Origin: Saccopteryx bilineata
Taxonomy: Eukaryota; Chordata; Mammalia; Chiroptera; Emballonuridae
Direction: 5' to 3'
NCBI RefSeq assembly: GCF_036850765.1
Contig: NC_089492.1
Location: 182,048,106-182,112,105 of the forward strand
Length of the DNA stretch: 64,000 nucleotides
Positions within the stretch are counted from its first letter, which is position 1; the number at the start of each line of letters is the position of its first letter. Positions 33,001 through 45,329 of the stretch are shown here, one piece after another. Position numbers and translations under genes: made by a program. The notes below the pieces were generated by a model. That model searched no databases and was not told the origin of the DNA. It saw only the letters and a program-made list of their open reading frames with translations.

Positions 33001-34945
33001 AAGCAGCCTTGTGTTGCAGCTGTGCTGATGACAGGATATAGAGAAGTAAGACACATGCCCTCTTTTTAAAATAATTTAATCTCATAAGAGAGGGAAATGT
33101 TCTCAAGCAAATGTAATGCACTGTACTGGAGACGGCACTGAGACGGCAAACCATCCGTGGGGCCTTATGGAAACCATGCTTCAACTCTGCTTCACTGAAA
33201 AACTGCCATTGAAATGGGTGCAGATGAACATGGGTGCACTCAAGGCAAATGGCAAAATGGGTTCTTTGAAGCAGAAACCTGGGTATGTAAAGGCAGGGAA
33301 TTGAGTTCAATAAGTATTTATTGGGAGAAAAAGAATTGATTAAAACTTTCTTTCATGGACCCCATTGAGAAAATAAAAGACATGTGAGACAAAATGTCTG
33401 CCCTCTGAATTCATGTATCTTATCAAGACTTGAAGCCATGAGATTTGAAACTCTTAGATCTGTGCTGTTCAGTATCATGGCCCCTGGAGACAAGCTGCTA
33501 CTCTGTTCTGGAAATGCACTAGTCCTACCCAAATGTGATGCAAGTATAACATACATACTCAAACTTGAAAACTTAACCAAAAAAAAAAAAAAAAAAGTAA
33601 ACTATCCCGTTAATAACTTCTTACATTGATTGCATGTTGAAATGATATTTTTGATAAGTTGGGTTACGTAGAACACATTATTAAAATCGATTTCATGTGT
33701 TTCTTTGTGTGTTCTTAAAAGAAGAGCTAAGTTTAATTTGTCTGTGTGATCTGTCTTTGTGGCTTTTGTTGTCTCCATCTCAGTCAGCCCTGAGGGGCTC
33801 TGACATCAGCACTGTTGGTGAGAAAGAAGGAACGGGTTCAGAGATGCTGAGAGGACCACAGCTAATGAGCTTTATCCTACACTCACCCTGTGCTGATCGG
33901 GTCTAGTGCAGGGCCTGGGGAAAGCTTAGCTAGATATGAGCTGGTATCAAGGTTCAAAATCCAGAGGAGGGTTTTGGGAGGGCTGAGCAGCCCTATGTTG
34001 GTCTGGTGTTGACATGCATTCTTAGAGAATAGTGTGTGATAATGCTTTAATTATACCCTCCCCCATCTGGAGCTTTTAAGGTCAGAAATCTCGGGAGCAT
34101 CTGCTTCTGTTTTGCTTCTAATATTATGGCATGGATAGGAGAAGAGAGGAAGGGAGGGGAGGGTGGGGAGATGAGGAGAGAGGGATACACATCTGACAAT
34201 AGGGAAAAGGTCTGTCTTTTTTAGAAGAGTTGAATCTCTTTCTGGATATATTCCATTTGCTCTTCTGCAGGTTCTGAGATTTCTAGCAAGTCTCTATCAC
34301 TCTGTATGATTTAAGATCCTTACTAGGTAAATCCTGGGGTAACCCATACCTTGCTTATCTTTTTGACTTGTGAGAGACAGTACTGGGCTTTACTGGGCTG
34401 GTAGGGAGGAGAACATCTTCCTAAGCCTGAGGACCCTACCCACTGGCCCATACCTCAGGGATCGACAAGGTCAATTGTTGGAGGTCATTCGCATCCTGGA
34501 CCATGATCTGCAATGGGGCCTTGATTCTATTCCAACCTCTGGCACAGTTTGCTGTGGGACGTTGCCAAAGCATTCTCTGTAGTTTTCTACCCTTATCGGT
34601 TAACCAATTTCTGATAGCCAAGTGCTCTACAGACTTACTTCAGAACTTTTTAAGCATAGCGTCAATAAGAATATTATGCTTTTCTGGTAGGAAACACTTT
34701 GAAGGAGAATAATCAATAATATTCCAGGACCTCTCTGTGAAACTGAAATATTAACATAAGAGGACATTGCTCAATTCTGGGAATGTTGCAAGAGGTATAA
34801 ATGAACTCTGGGTCACAGAATCCCTCACACCCCCTCCAGGTCACTCTAGTTAAAGAATATGTAGTCTGACCTGCTTTACACAGCTCATCCAGGTGGGCTG
34901 TCCCTCCTACTGTGAACACATGATGTAGAGTTTTAGGGAATACCT
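30061..34945. other. Mostly unique DNA
   Basis: No gene, exon or clear repeat was found. Short A-runs occur at 32,404-32,420 and 33,579-33,597. The segment 33,450-33,600 faintly recalls a MER3-type repeat followed by an A-run. 31,808-32,000 may be a very old DNA transposon, not resolved. Confidence 0.4.
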
Positions 34946-34949
34946 GTTT

Positions 34950-35392
34950 TATGTTGTTAGGGCTGCTGTGACAAAGTATCACTTGTTGGGTGGCTTAAAC
35001 AACACAAATCTATTGTCTCACAGTTCTGAAGACTGGAAGGCTGAAATCAAGGTGAGGACAGGGTAGGTCCCTCTGAGGACTGGGAGGAAAGAATGCTCCA
35101 GCCTCTCTCCTTGCTTTGGTGGTTTGATGCTCCTCGCTCTGTGGACACACCACTCAGATCTCTGCCTTTGTCTTCACACGAGGTTCTCCCTGTGTGCAGG
35201 CCTCTGTGTTCAAATTCTCCCTTTTTATGAAGCACCAATCATATTGGATTCCATAGCATCCTAATGACTTCATTTTAACTTGATTACCTCATAAAGGTGA
35301 CCTATCTTCTAATAAGGTCACATTCTGAGAACTGGGGTTGAAGGTTTTAACATATCAATTTTCAGGGGATGCAACTCAACCCATCATAACTT
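34950..35392 (+). mobile_element. MLT2-like LTR (ERVL)
   Basis: TGTTGTTAGGGCTGCTGTGA, GGGTGGCTTAAACAACACAA, TCTCACAGTTCTGAAGACTG, CTTCATTTTAACTTGATTAC, AATAAGGTCACATTCTGAGA and the end GCAACTCAACCCATCATAAC match the well-known MLT2 LTR word order from start to end. Confidence 0.8.
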
Positions 35393-35774
35393 TTATTCTA
35401 GGAAAGTATTGACTCTTATTTTGTCTTGTGTTATTTTTATGTACCTGTAGTAGGTTTGATTAACCTCCCTCTGTGGAAGGATAAGTGTGAACTAATCTTT
35501 CTTTTTTATAACTGCTACCATTTGTGTTCTCTCCATGTTCCACAGTTCTGGGTCCTGCTTCCTTAAGCACATTCTACTCTGATTCCATGGCATTTCATTT
35601 ATTAAAAAGGCCTCATTTGGACTTTATTTCTGGTGGCGGGGTAGGTATGGTTGATTTCTACAGGATTCTTCCCAGTGAAACAACTAAAACATTGATCAAA
35701 AAAATTTAAGAAAAAAAAGAAAGACATATCTTTCTAAATGCACTACTGAGCTGGACAGAAAGAAAGAAATCATC

Positions 35775-36130
35775 AATTTTCTTTTTAAATAAACTATTTT
35801 GTTTTAGAATAATTTTAGATTTACAGGAATTTGCAAAATAGTAAAGAGTTGCAGTTTCAGTTTTCCTTAAGGTTATTATCTTACATTCCTGTGGTTCACT
35901 TGTCAAAACTAAGATAATGACATCCATCCATTACTATCTGCTAAACTTTAGGCTTTACACAAGCTCACCAGTTTTTCCCATCCCAGAATCCAGTCCAGGG
36001 TTCCACAGTGCATTTAGTTGTCATGCCATGTTAGTTTCCTCTTATCTTTCATGACCTTGACAGTTTTAAAGAGTACTGATCAGATGTTTTATAAAATGTC
36101 CTTCAATTTGTTTTCCTAGGGTTGTAGTGT
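35775..36130 (-). mobile_element. Old L1 3' fragment (L1M type)
   Basis: ATTTTAGATTTACAGGAATT, TCTTACATTCCTGTGGTTCA, AGTCCAGGGTTCCACAGTGC, TGACCTTGACAGTTTTAAAG and AATGTCCTTCAATTTG keep the order of an antisense L1M 3' UTR. Confidence 0.65.
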
Positions 36131-36700
36131 TTTAAACAAAGTAAATAAGAGACACTAAAAAATAAGTGAATACTGAATCTCCTCAGGAGTTACTGCCAAA
36201 CCTTGTAAACCTGAGCTCTTATTTTCTGATGGCTTCACAGGGCATGTGAGGCAGAACATAAAATCTAGGGCTTTCTCAAGGCGAGGAATGTATACCAAAA
36301 CGGCATTCACTCATTCCCTGCCTCTGCTCCCCCACATGTTAAGCTGGGAACCCAAGGAACTGCAGCTCCCATTAGATTAATTCAAAATAATCTTCACTAC
36401 CTAGAAAGGGACAACTAGAAAATATGTTTGCCATAACCCTAGGTGCGAAGGTGGAGGGGAAAAAAAGTTCCCCGTGAGATATGTAACCAGAAGTCAACCT
36501 TTATGTGAGTTTTCAGTTTGAATTCAGACTATCTGTGTGGGCTGAAAAAATTTCACTCACACACAAATGTTTTTCAAGAAATCCTGAGTTAAAATCACCA
36601 CTAGGTATATTCAGTATTATATACAGTATTTATTAGTATTTATTTAGTATTATATTTAATATTTATATAGTATAATATTTATATAATATACAGTATATAT

Positions 36701-36821
36701 GGGGGTGTGCAAATGTAGGTTTACAGTTGTGAGTATGTAAAATAGTTTATTCTTTTGTTATTATTTATTAATTATTGTATTTAGTTGTATGACCACTGTA
36801 AACCTACTTTTGCCAACCCTG
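36701..36821. mobile_element. Mariner-type MITE (copy 2)
   Basis: A 121-bp palindromic element: left GTGTGCAAATGTAGGTTTAC, right GTAAACCTACTTTTGCCAAC, TA at both borders. It sits in a very AT-rich stretch (36,600-36,700). Confidence 0.85.
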
Positions 36822-36839
36822 TATATTATTTATATAGCA

Positions 36840-38450
36840 GAGTCAAAAAACAAACAAGAAAATTATGATAGGTGAAATTTTTAAAAATTAATGATTAAAC
36901 AGACTGAAGAAATGGAGAAATTTAAACCAAAAGATTTTTCCCAACAAATCATTTAGTCTGTGGTTCTATGAAATGAAGATTTGGAAAACATAAAAGAGAG
37001 GTTAAGTGAAAATAAGAGGAACACGAGCGAATCAGCCAGTACTGTCTAAGAGAGCCTTCTCCGATAATGGACATGTCCTAAGTAGCCAATGGGCAGGTGA
37101 TTACTATGCTGGTCAGCATAGGCTTTACCTATGCACCAGATACTTTACCTATGCACCTATACTTCACCAGTGCACCAGAAGATGGAGTAGGGAAGAGATT
37201 GATCTAAAGAGATAATGGCTGAGACTTTTTCATTATTGAAAGACACCAATATTTAATCTAGAAATCCCCCCAAAGTTAAGCAAGACAAATAAAAAGAAAT
37301 ACATACCACAATCTACCATAGGCAAACTGCAAGATACCAAAGGGATAAAAGGAGGCTTGTGCAGAGTCAGTAGTCAGCGAGAAAAGCCAGGTCACCCACA
37401 AAGGAACACTGATGGGGCTGATGGCTGCTTCTCGTCAGCACTGGTGGAAATTGCTGGACAAAGGAGTGTTATCCTCAGTGCATGCGGGGAAAACTCATCA
37501 ATTTATAGCACTTTCTCCAGCAAAACTACCTTTTAAGAATGAGGATAAAATAAAGACATTTACAGACAAGCCACTTCTGACAGAGTTTGCCATAGAAAGA
37601 TCTCCACCAAAGGAAGTTCTGAAAGATGATTTTAAGCAGAAGGAAAATTATTCCAAGTGAGAGGTCCGAGATAAAAGTAGGAATGAAGATCAAAGATGCT
37701 GGTCAGTCTACATAAAGACTTCAAAACCATAAAAATGATGTCTAGTTTGTGTGGAAAACTAGGAAAACAAAATTAAAATATTATAGAACAACAGCATATA
37801 AGATGGGAGAAGTGTGATCAGAGAGAGTTAGAGATATAAGGCCCTTATCTTATTTGCACTAAAGAACAGACCACCACCTTCAACTTTCAAACATCTATAG
37901 GCTAAAAGTAGAATAAAGAAAAAACATACTAGCCCATCCAGAATCATGGACACAGAGGATTGGACAGCACAATTAGCAACCTTGATCAAATGGAGCTACT
38001 TAAAACATGGTTCCCAACTGTAAGAGAAAGTAACCTGTTTTCAAATACATGGAATATTACTGCAGATTGCTTAAATGCTAGGCCCTCAAACTGGATTTCA
38101 AAAGATTGCATTCTCCCATATTGTGGTCTCAGACACAAATAAGTTTGGAAATAATATGCAGAAAAACTACATTCATTTGGAAATTAAACATATCCACCTA
38201 ACATATAGACATGCTTCCAAAAATACTTATGGGTAAAAAAAAATACTAATAAAAATTTTTAAATATCTAGGACTGAATAATTAACACATTGTAAATCAGA
38301 ACTTAGGAATGCAATTAAAGCAGTACTTAGAAAGTTAATGTTTACATTAGAAAAGCAGGAAGTAACAAAATTATTGAGCTAAGCATGAAACTTAAGAAGT
38401 AAGAAAAAGAACAACAGAATGAAACTCGCAAAACGGTAGAAAGAAAAGAA
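36840..38450 (+). mobile_element. Old L1 coding-region remnant (L1M type)
   Basis: Words from L1 can be followed in order: GAAAACTCATCAATTTATAG and AGACATTTACAGACAAGCCA (37,488-37,580), AAAGGAAGTTCTGAAAGATG (37,609), an endonuclease-region-like stretch (37,930-38,120) and the following part up to 38,440 with AAAGCAGTACTTAGAAAGTT. Every frame is broken. Copies of this decay are typical of pre-eutherian-radiation L1. Confidence 0.55.
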
Positions 38451-38586
38451 CAGATATCTATTAATATAACATGGAATGGTTATAATCTTCATTTCTTCAA
38501 CCAATATTTATTGAGCACTTGGTATGTACTAGTAAAACACAAAAAAAGCCCTCAAGCTTCCCTTCTGATGGAAGAGCAGACAGTAG

Positions 38587-38661
<75 letters not shown>

Positions 38662-38828
38662 GGAAGGAAGGAAGGAAGGAAGGAAGGAAGGAAGGAAGGA
38701 AGGAAGGAAGGAAGGAAGGAAGGAAGGAAGGAAGGAAGGAAGGAGGGAAGAAAGATGAAGGAAGGAAGGAAGGAAGGAAGGAAGGAAGGAAGGAAGGAAG
38801 GAAGGAAGGAAGGAATGAAGGAAGAGAG

Positions 38829-38891
<63 letters not shown>

Positions 38892-38892
38892 A
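38587..38892. repeat. Purine-only compound microsatellite
   Basis: A tract of about 300 bp almost without pyrimidines on the plus strand: (AAAG)n at 38,587-38,660, (GGAA)n at 38,661-38,745, a short interruption, (GGAA)n at 38,757-38,818, then (AAAG)n to 38,892. The order AAAG-GGAA-GGAA-AAAG is roughly mirror-like. Single Ts occur near 38,755 and 38,816. Confidence 0.97.
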
Positions 38893-39404
38893 TAGCATAA
38901 TTTCAAGTAGTGAGAAGCACATCAAAGCTGAAGAATGTGCAACCGAGTAAAGGAATAGAGGTTGAATTAGAGGTGGGAAGTGGTGGTGGCTATTTAGACT
39001 TTGGGATTTTTTCCAAGAACAGAAACTCATGTAGCCATTAGGAAATGGAAAAAGCCCAAATTCTGAAAAATAGAAAAACAGTGGGCCTTCTGTATGTGAC
39101 CATTTATGTCTAGGCCAGGGCTGTGGGTCAGGAAGTTGCCAATATGGGCATCAGGATGAGACAGGTAGATAATTGCTCTCCCCAGGACTTTGGCTCCAGA
39201 AACTCCTTCAGAGCCCTTTGACGGATTCTCTCTCTGCCCTAGACCCATTTTCCTCCCACTGTCCTGACCTCTTGGCCTCCCCACCAGCCTTCTTTGGAAG
39301 ACCTCCACGCTCTGATTATTGTCCCTCCACCTACATCTGTCAGGCCATGTCCTGCTCCTCTAGGAGCCTTGTGGAAGGGACAGAATGTCAGGTGGCAGTC
39401 ACCT

Positions 39405-39535
39405 GACACACACAGTGGGATCTAAGGCTCGCTGTGTGACAGTGGTTAAGTTGCTTGCTAGCCCTTTGTTCCCTCATCTATTAAACATGTGGGTCAGTAC
39501 ATGACCTCTAGAAGCCCTCTGGTGCTGTGAGCCCA
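39405..39535 (+). repeat. MIR-like fragment
   Basis: CTCGCTGTGTGACAGTGGTT, AAGTTGCTTGCTAGCCCTTT and CCTCATCTATTAAACATGTG are MIR core words. Confidence 0.5.
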
Positions 39536-39954
39536 CAGTGCTGGAAACTTAACTGGTGCTAAGAACAACCTGAAAATGCAGCAATGTGAGAAAATGTGTG
39601 TCCCTCCCAGCGCACAGTGAGCTCCCATGCCTTAGCCCCCAGGAATGCAGTCTTGTCAGCCTTTCAGCAAATTAGGGGAAGGTGATGTTGCTATTTGAGT
39701 AACACAACGGCTTCCCCAGAAGATTGCGACAGAAAAGATCAGTAAAAATTTCACATAAAAGGTGGTAATTAAGGTTTTGAACGACAGGTAGGACTTCGAT
39801 AGAGAGGGAAAGCCTTCCAGAATAAGGGAGCAACATGAGCAACCCAAGGAAGGGAAGTAGGCACGTGTCCCATGTATGCTATCCCTGGGCCGGGCAGGCA
39901 GCAGGTGGGTGTTACAGAGTTGAGAGCTGCCTATGGGGAGTATGTAAAAATAGC

Positions 39955-40140
39955 AAACTTTATTTTCATGCCAGGACTGCTGTATGGTTTACATACTTTT
40001 AAAAGTTTAATCCTCAAATCAATTCTATGAAGTTTGGTACTACCATTATCCCATTTTACAGGTAACAAAACTGAGGCCTGAAGGGATCTCTAAAGTGATG
40101 AAGCTGGGACTCAAATGCAGTTCTCACTCTAACTGACACC
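39955..40140 (-). repeat. MIR fragment
   Basis: TTTAATCCTCAAATCAATTC, CATTATCCCATTTTACAGGT, AACAAAACTGAGGCCTGAAG and GAAGCTGGGACTCAAATGCA are the reverse MIR in full order. Confidence 0.8.
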
Positions 40141-40492
40141 AGAAGTAGAGTTAGCAGAGCTGAGAGGGAGGGAAGAGTCCAAGGTGAGAGCTAAGTGTCT
40201 GGGCAGGGAGGCAGCAGCTGTGGAGAAGCACTGGGTCTGCACAAGATGTGGCCAGTGAAGTCGTGAGGCAGCCAACTTTGGTGGTTTAGTGCCTTTTGGG
40301 GGTGAAAATGTTCATAATGAAAGTTCTGCTTGACAGATGGTGATGACTGTGGGGGGAATTATGTATGTGCTGTGTGTTATTCTAAACGTAGTTATTGGAG
40401 AGAAAGGAGTAGTGGAAGGCTTGTCATTCTGCCTCTCCGGAAGGCAGCGTGGTATGTGCAGTGATGGGCTGGTAGGCTGCTCTCTGAAAAAT

Positions 40493-40496
<4 letters not shown>

Positions 40497-40532
<36 letters not shown>
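40497..40532. repeat. (CA)n microsatellite
   Basis: About 18 CA units. Confidence 0.97.
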
Positions 40533-40535
<3 letters not shown>

Positions 40536-41074
40536 CTCTCCCTCTCTCCCCTTGATTTGTAGCATCTGCTGACTTCATGCTGTAAACCCTCCCCCAGAGC
40601 TGAGTTCAAGAACCAGCATGATGTAATTGAACATGGAGCTGGGAAGACAGGTGCACAGTCACCCGAGAGCCTCTGCGAGCGGGTCTCCGCATGCCCCAGG
40701 GCTCTATTATAGGAATGCAGTTTGGTCTGCGGTGAGGTGGCAGGAGGGTGGGTAGACAGTGCATTACTCCTCACTCCTAAAGCTTCTTATCTGACTGAAT
40801 GCCTCTCTTCTTCTGCTGGGAGTATAAAAGAAGATGTGAGACTGCAAAAGAAGAACAAAAAAGTTAGAGATCTGCTCTCCTGGACCATGATATGGCCATC
40901 TCCAAGAGTCTGCATGAGCTGTTCAAGAAATAGGAGTTGAAATAAATAAAAAGATGAACAAATTAACCTGCCTCTGAGTGAATCAACTTCTCCCCCAATG
41001 CATCACTGTGCTGAAGCTGGTGTTTCCTTCCAGAGCTCAGGAATGTGCTTCTAGGAACTTGCAAGAAGCAATAG

Positions 41075-41300
41075 CCATAGTGGTCAAGAGTATAGTCCTG
41101 GGTGGAGACTGCCTGGGTCTCAGTACAAAGTTACCACTTATTATTTATCTGACCTCAGAGAAGTGACTTAAACCACTCTCTGCCTCAATGTCCTCATCTA
41201 TAAAATGGGAGCAAAGTACTTGTGTCACAGGGCTATTGTGAGAGTTAAACTATCATCTATGAAGTCCTCAGAATGGTGCCAGCCACATAATGACTTCATT
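41075..41300 (+). repeat. MIR element, nearly full length
   Basis: GTGGTCAAGAGTATAGTCCT, AGACTGCCTGGGTCTCAGTA, TGCCTCAATGTCCTCATCTA, TAAAATGGGAGCAAAGTACT and GGGCTATTGTGAGAGTTAAA give the complete MIR order. Confidence 0.85.
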
Positions 41301-42950
41301 GTCGTCATTGTCATCACCACCACTTGAAATTATTACTCTCATTTGCTGGTTTTCTCCTTTCTATATAAATAGATGCTGTAATTAGCTTGCACAAGTTACA
41401 GTTTATTGTCATGTTTGCCTGCCTTAAAAAAAGGCAGAGGTCAGATTTAAAATAACTTCTTAAGTTCAACAAATATTCGATAAATATAAATTCTCCTTTC
41501 TGGGGCTCAGATTTGGCCATCATAGCACAATGTTCTAATCATTTGATATGAGCATTTGAGTGGTAAATGAGTGATTAACGTCAACTTAATGCACAGAGCA
41601 TTGAGTTCAGCATCATTTAATACATGTGCAGACATGCCCATTTCTTGTGGTATTGGGGATCTAGGGGATAATATGGATAAATTAAATGCACCAATAATCC
41701 CCAGCCCTTATTTGGCCAGTACTTCACTATCTTTCTCCTGTTAGGCTTTATGATTATTCCTAACCTAGAACTCCAGACGTGTGGTGTAATGACTGGCTTT
41801 GTTGAGTCCTCCTCTCATCCTGCTGCTTTATATTTGGGGTTGCTCTGACAAGCAGCAGGCAGCCAGGAAGGTCTCCACTTGGCACAAAGAGACCTTGGAC
41901 AATTGAAGGTTAACTGACTTCTGAAATAAACACCTGTTTTATTACCAAGAGACCTGGAGAACACTCTCATATAAGTAAAACATGCAGCTAGATCCTGTTC
42001 ATGTTTATGACATGCAGAGACCTGGAGATACCAGAAATAGCAAGTGCCATTTGCTTGGACTAGATGGAGCCAAACATAGATCAATTTCTTACATTTTCAC
42101 AAGCTGGCAGGTGTGGAATAGCATGAGAGGTAGAGTTATCTCCCTTCTCTACCTCAAAGGAACTGCAATCAGGGTTTAAACTTAAGCTAGTTTGTTCAGC
42201 AAAATATTTGCTAAGCCAGATAGTTTCAGGCACTGAGGATAGTGGAATGAATAAGAAAGATAAGCTGCCTGCCCTTATAGTGGTTACTTTCTAGAGGCAG
42301 AGACCATAACAAGTAACAGATCAATATAGAATATGATCTCAGATGGTCGATTAATGAAGAAAAGGAAAGTAAGACAAAAAGGAAGAGAAAAGGCATATGA
42401 GGAATTATTTAGATGTAGTGGTGATGAAAAGGTCTAAAACCTGGAGACCTGTGAGAGTGAGGAAGCAAGTCATATGATGAGCTGGGTAAGAGAGAATAGC
42501 AAGTGCAAAGGTCCTGAGGCACAAAAGAGCTCAGTGTGCTGAAAGTATAATGACAAGGTCAGCATGGCTGGAGCAGAGTGAATGAGCAGAATGTGTTTGG
42601 TGCTTTGGGGCTGCAGGCAGGGCCCAGAACATGCCAGATAGGTGGGTATAAGAGACAGTTTGGATTTTCTTCTAAATGTGACTGAAAGGTTTAGGGAGTG
42701 ATGAGCTCTAATACATATTTTAAGAAACTGACTTTGGTTGCTGAGTAGAGAATAAGACAAGAGGAGAGCAAAGTAAAATTGGGGAAATAAATTACTTGGT
42801 TATTTCGTGTCCAGAATTTATTTTAATTAGATTTGGTAAAAGACAGGTGCAGAAATGACTGTCTTAAAAGAAAAAGTTTATATTCACTATCTCTTTTTCT
42901 TTCTTCAAGGAGTTAAAGATTTATTACAACAGCAATAGGATACAGCTAAA
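41301..42950. other. Unassigned DNA
   Basis: No gene or young repeat seen. 42,190-42,310 resembles an old, widely dispersed mammalian repeat that I cannot name. Confidence 0.35.
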
Positions 42951-42954
42951 GGAT

Positions 42955-43140
42955 TTAAAAAATTTTTTTTATTTAAAAAGTTAAATTTAATGAGGTGACA
43001 TTGACCAATGACAGTACATAGGTTTCTGGTAAACATTTCTATAGCATTTGAACTGTTGATTATGTTGTATGACCATCACCCAAAGCCAGATCATTTTCCA
43101 TCACTGTATATTTGTCCCATCTTTACTCACAGTTTCTTGA
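42955..43140 (-). mobile_element. L1 3' end fragment
   Basis: TTTAATGAGGTGACATTGAC, TATGTTGTATGACCATCACC and CAAAGCCAGATCATTTTCCA are the antisense of an L1 3' end related to, but older than, the one at 45.4 kb. Short and 5' truncated. Confidence 0.8.
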
Positions 43141-43410
43141 AACAAGAGGTACAGCAGGCTATGCAGGCAGCATGGGGATGTACCAAAGTTGGTCAGGAGG
43201 CAGAAGGAATGGGGGAAAAGTGGGCATAACCTTAATGTGGTTTTCACAGGGAGAATGGGAAAAACAGGTTTTCACAGGGAGAATGGAAAAAGCAGCCTCA
43301 GGATTGGCTGGTTTGAATAATTTTTATTAACTCTGGGACCTAGGGTCTGCCCCTGTTGTCTGGGACCTAGCCCTGGGATAACTAGGGTGATGGATCAAGA
43401 ACTACAGTGT

Positions 43411-43808
43411 GGACCTGGCCAGTTGGCTCAGTGGTAGAGCGTCAGCCTGGCGTGCAGGAGTCCCGGGTTCGATTCCTGGCCAGGGCACACAGGAAAAGCG
43501 CCCATCTGCTTCTCCACCCCTCCCCCTCTCCTTCCTCTCTGTCTCTCTCTTCCCCTCCTGCATCCAAGGCTCCATTGGAGCAATGTTGGCCCGGGCACTG
43601 AGGATGGCTCTGTGGCCTCTCCACCTCAGGCGCTAGAATGGCTCTGGTTGCAACGGAGCAATGCCCCAGATGGGCAGAGCATCACCCCCTAGTGGGCATG
43701 CCGGGTGAATCCTGGTCGGGCGCATGCGGGAGTCTGTCTGACTGCCTCCCCGTTTCCAACTTCAGAAAAAAAATTCAAAATAAATAAATAAATTAATTAA
43801 TTAAAATA
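43411..43808 (+). mobile_element. Full-length Ves SINE
   Basis: tRNA-derived head with A box TGGCTCAGTGG (43,424-43,434) and B box GGTTCGATTCC (43,466-43,476), both canonical for RNA polymerase III. The body includes GGGCACTGAGGATGGCTCTG, GCATGCCGGGTGAATCCTGG and GGAGTCTGTCTGACTGCCTC, and the copy ends in an A-rich tail with (AAAT)n and (TTAA)n (43,766-43,808). It is the best preserved SINE in the window and is not interrupted. It is not a functional tRNA gene, because the acceptor stem does not close. Confidence 0.93.
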
Positions 43809-45045
43809 AAAGGACCATGGTGTAAGAACACAATAAAAGATGTAGATGAGATAGAACACAATAAAAGATGAGGATCTGAGTTCTGGGTTGGTTGGTTTGC
43901 ACTTGAACATTGTGCTTTCTTGGGAGTTGCTTACTATGCCTAGGAATTGACTCATCCCGAGAGAAGTCTCTCCAGTGTCAGCAAGCCTCTTAGGTGTCAA
44001 AGCATCAGAACACAGAAAATAAAAGACACAGTTAACACAGTGGGACATGATGGTTTTTAAAGACTCTCCCAGGAAAAAGGAAAATGAATAATAATGTAAA
44101 ATAATAAGGCCAGAGCTAAGCCATTGTTTGTCAAGGATCGAGACAGAGGCATGTATATAAAAGTTATCACTCCTGCATTTGAATTTCTGGTCTGTAGGAG
44201 ATCATTTGATCCTTGCAGTGCAAAAGTGTTTTCTTCAGAAACTTTCCAGAGAAAATGGCCAGCATCTAGTTGGTGGAGATAAATCAAGCTGTTGGTAAAA
44301 CCAACACTTCTGCCCTATCATGTGTTCCCGTAAGAGCTACTGCTTCCACTTCCTTCCTGACTCTTTTCACCAAAGAGCCAGCAGACACTTGAACTCTCAG
44401 TGGAAGTTTCTACTGACACCTGGCTGAAGCCTGAGGCAGCAGAAGCTTCACCCTGCCAGAAGAAACTGGCCTCTGTTAATGTCAGGGTGTGGGGGCTCTG
44501 AGGAGGAAGGCTTCAAGAACACACTGTGAAAGAAACCTGAGCAAGACTATAGGAGACAGAAGATGTCCACGTGGGCTTCCTGAGTGGACTGAGAGAAGAG
44601 ACATTTGTTTCATTTATGGTATAAGAGAGAACAGCTAAACGGAGGTAAAGTTCTCATCCCTACCCAATCCCAATTCTGTGGTACTAACTTGAACCCTTAA
44701 TAAAAGATCAACTTAAACCTCTATTAGAATTCACCATGTATTTATTCTGAGCCATACTGGCATGGTGGAATTCGAAAAGGGGTAGCCTCTACTCCAAAGT
44801 CACCTGGTAGGCAACTGACTGTCCTACTTTGGATTGCTGGATGGGAGGAGTACTCATCAATGGGTGATCAGTCTCTCATCCAAGAAGAGATGATAGACTT
44901 TGTTCTGATTTCTCACCTACCCCACACCCTCATTGTATCTAGAAATACTTCACACCTTCCCCTAGCAACAGAAGTGTGCTTAATGCTCTTTCTAAGTCTA
45001 GTCTATATTCTTAGTCATAACATATCAGGAACTAAATGTCCTCTA
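43809..45045. other. Unassigned DNA
   Basis: No gene or clear repeat seen. A short AAUAAA-like word (44,699-44,705, TTAATAAAAG) is present without other LTR or exon signs. Confidence 0.35.
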
Positions 45046-45049
45046 AAGT

Positions 45050-45171
45050 TATCCAGTTTTTTCGATGCCTGATTTTCCTGTACAGCATCCCTTGTAGTGA
45101 ACACCCAGCTTCTGCTGTAATATACCCAGTGATGGAGGATTCATCTTCTACAGGAAGCTGGTTCTATTTTC
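45050..45171 (-). mobile_element. CR1/L3-like LINE remnant, left part
   Basis: ACACCCAGCTTCTGCTGTAA, ACCCAGTGATGGAGGATTCA and TACAGGAAGCTGGTTCTATT are followed, after the L1 insertion, by the rest of an ancient CR1/L3-type LINE 3' region at 53,361. The reading order is that of the antisense strand. Confidence 0.5.
45158..45171. repeat. Target-site duplication, L1 3' side
   Basis: CTGGTTCTATTTTC, identical to 53,347-53,360. It touches the outer poly(T) (the L1 poly(A) on the minus strand). Confidence 0.95.
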
Positions 45172-45197
45172 TTTTTTTTTTTTTTTTTTTTTTTTTT

Positions 45198-45329
45198 CTG
45201 CTTGGAAGCAGAATTTTACTTTCAGTAAAACCACATCACCCATCACATGAATGCTGGAAGTTTAAATGGTCCTAGTTTTGTAGTTTAATTTACATTTGAT
45301 TTGCAAATTGATGTTCATTTAATTACAAA
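45198..45329 (-). other. 3'-transduced flank of the L1
   Basis: This segment lies between the L1's own A-rich tail (45,330-45,367) and the outer poly(A) (45,172-45,197), inside the target duplications. It has no L1 sequence. On the minus strand it contains AGTAAA (plus-strand 45,215-45,220) about 18 nt before the outer poly(A), a known variant polyadenylation signal. The simplest reading is read-through past the L1 signal AATAAA (45,376-45,381) at the source locus. Confidence 0.8.

Noticed and set aside
38497..39030. Long open frames on both strands across the AAAG/GGAA tract
   Set aside because: They are artefacts of a stop-free purine microsatellite.
43411..43490. tRNA gene suggested by canonical A and B boxes
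   Set aside because: It is the head of a SINE; no closed cloverleaf is formed and the SINE body follows directly.
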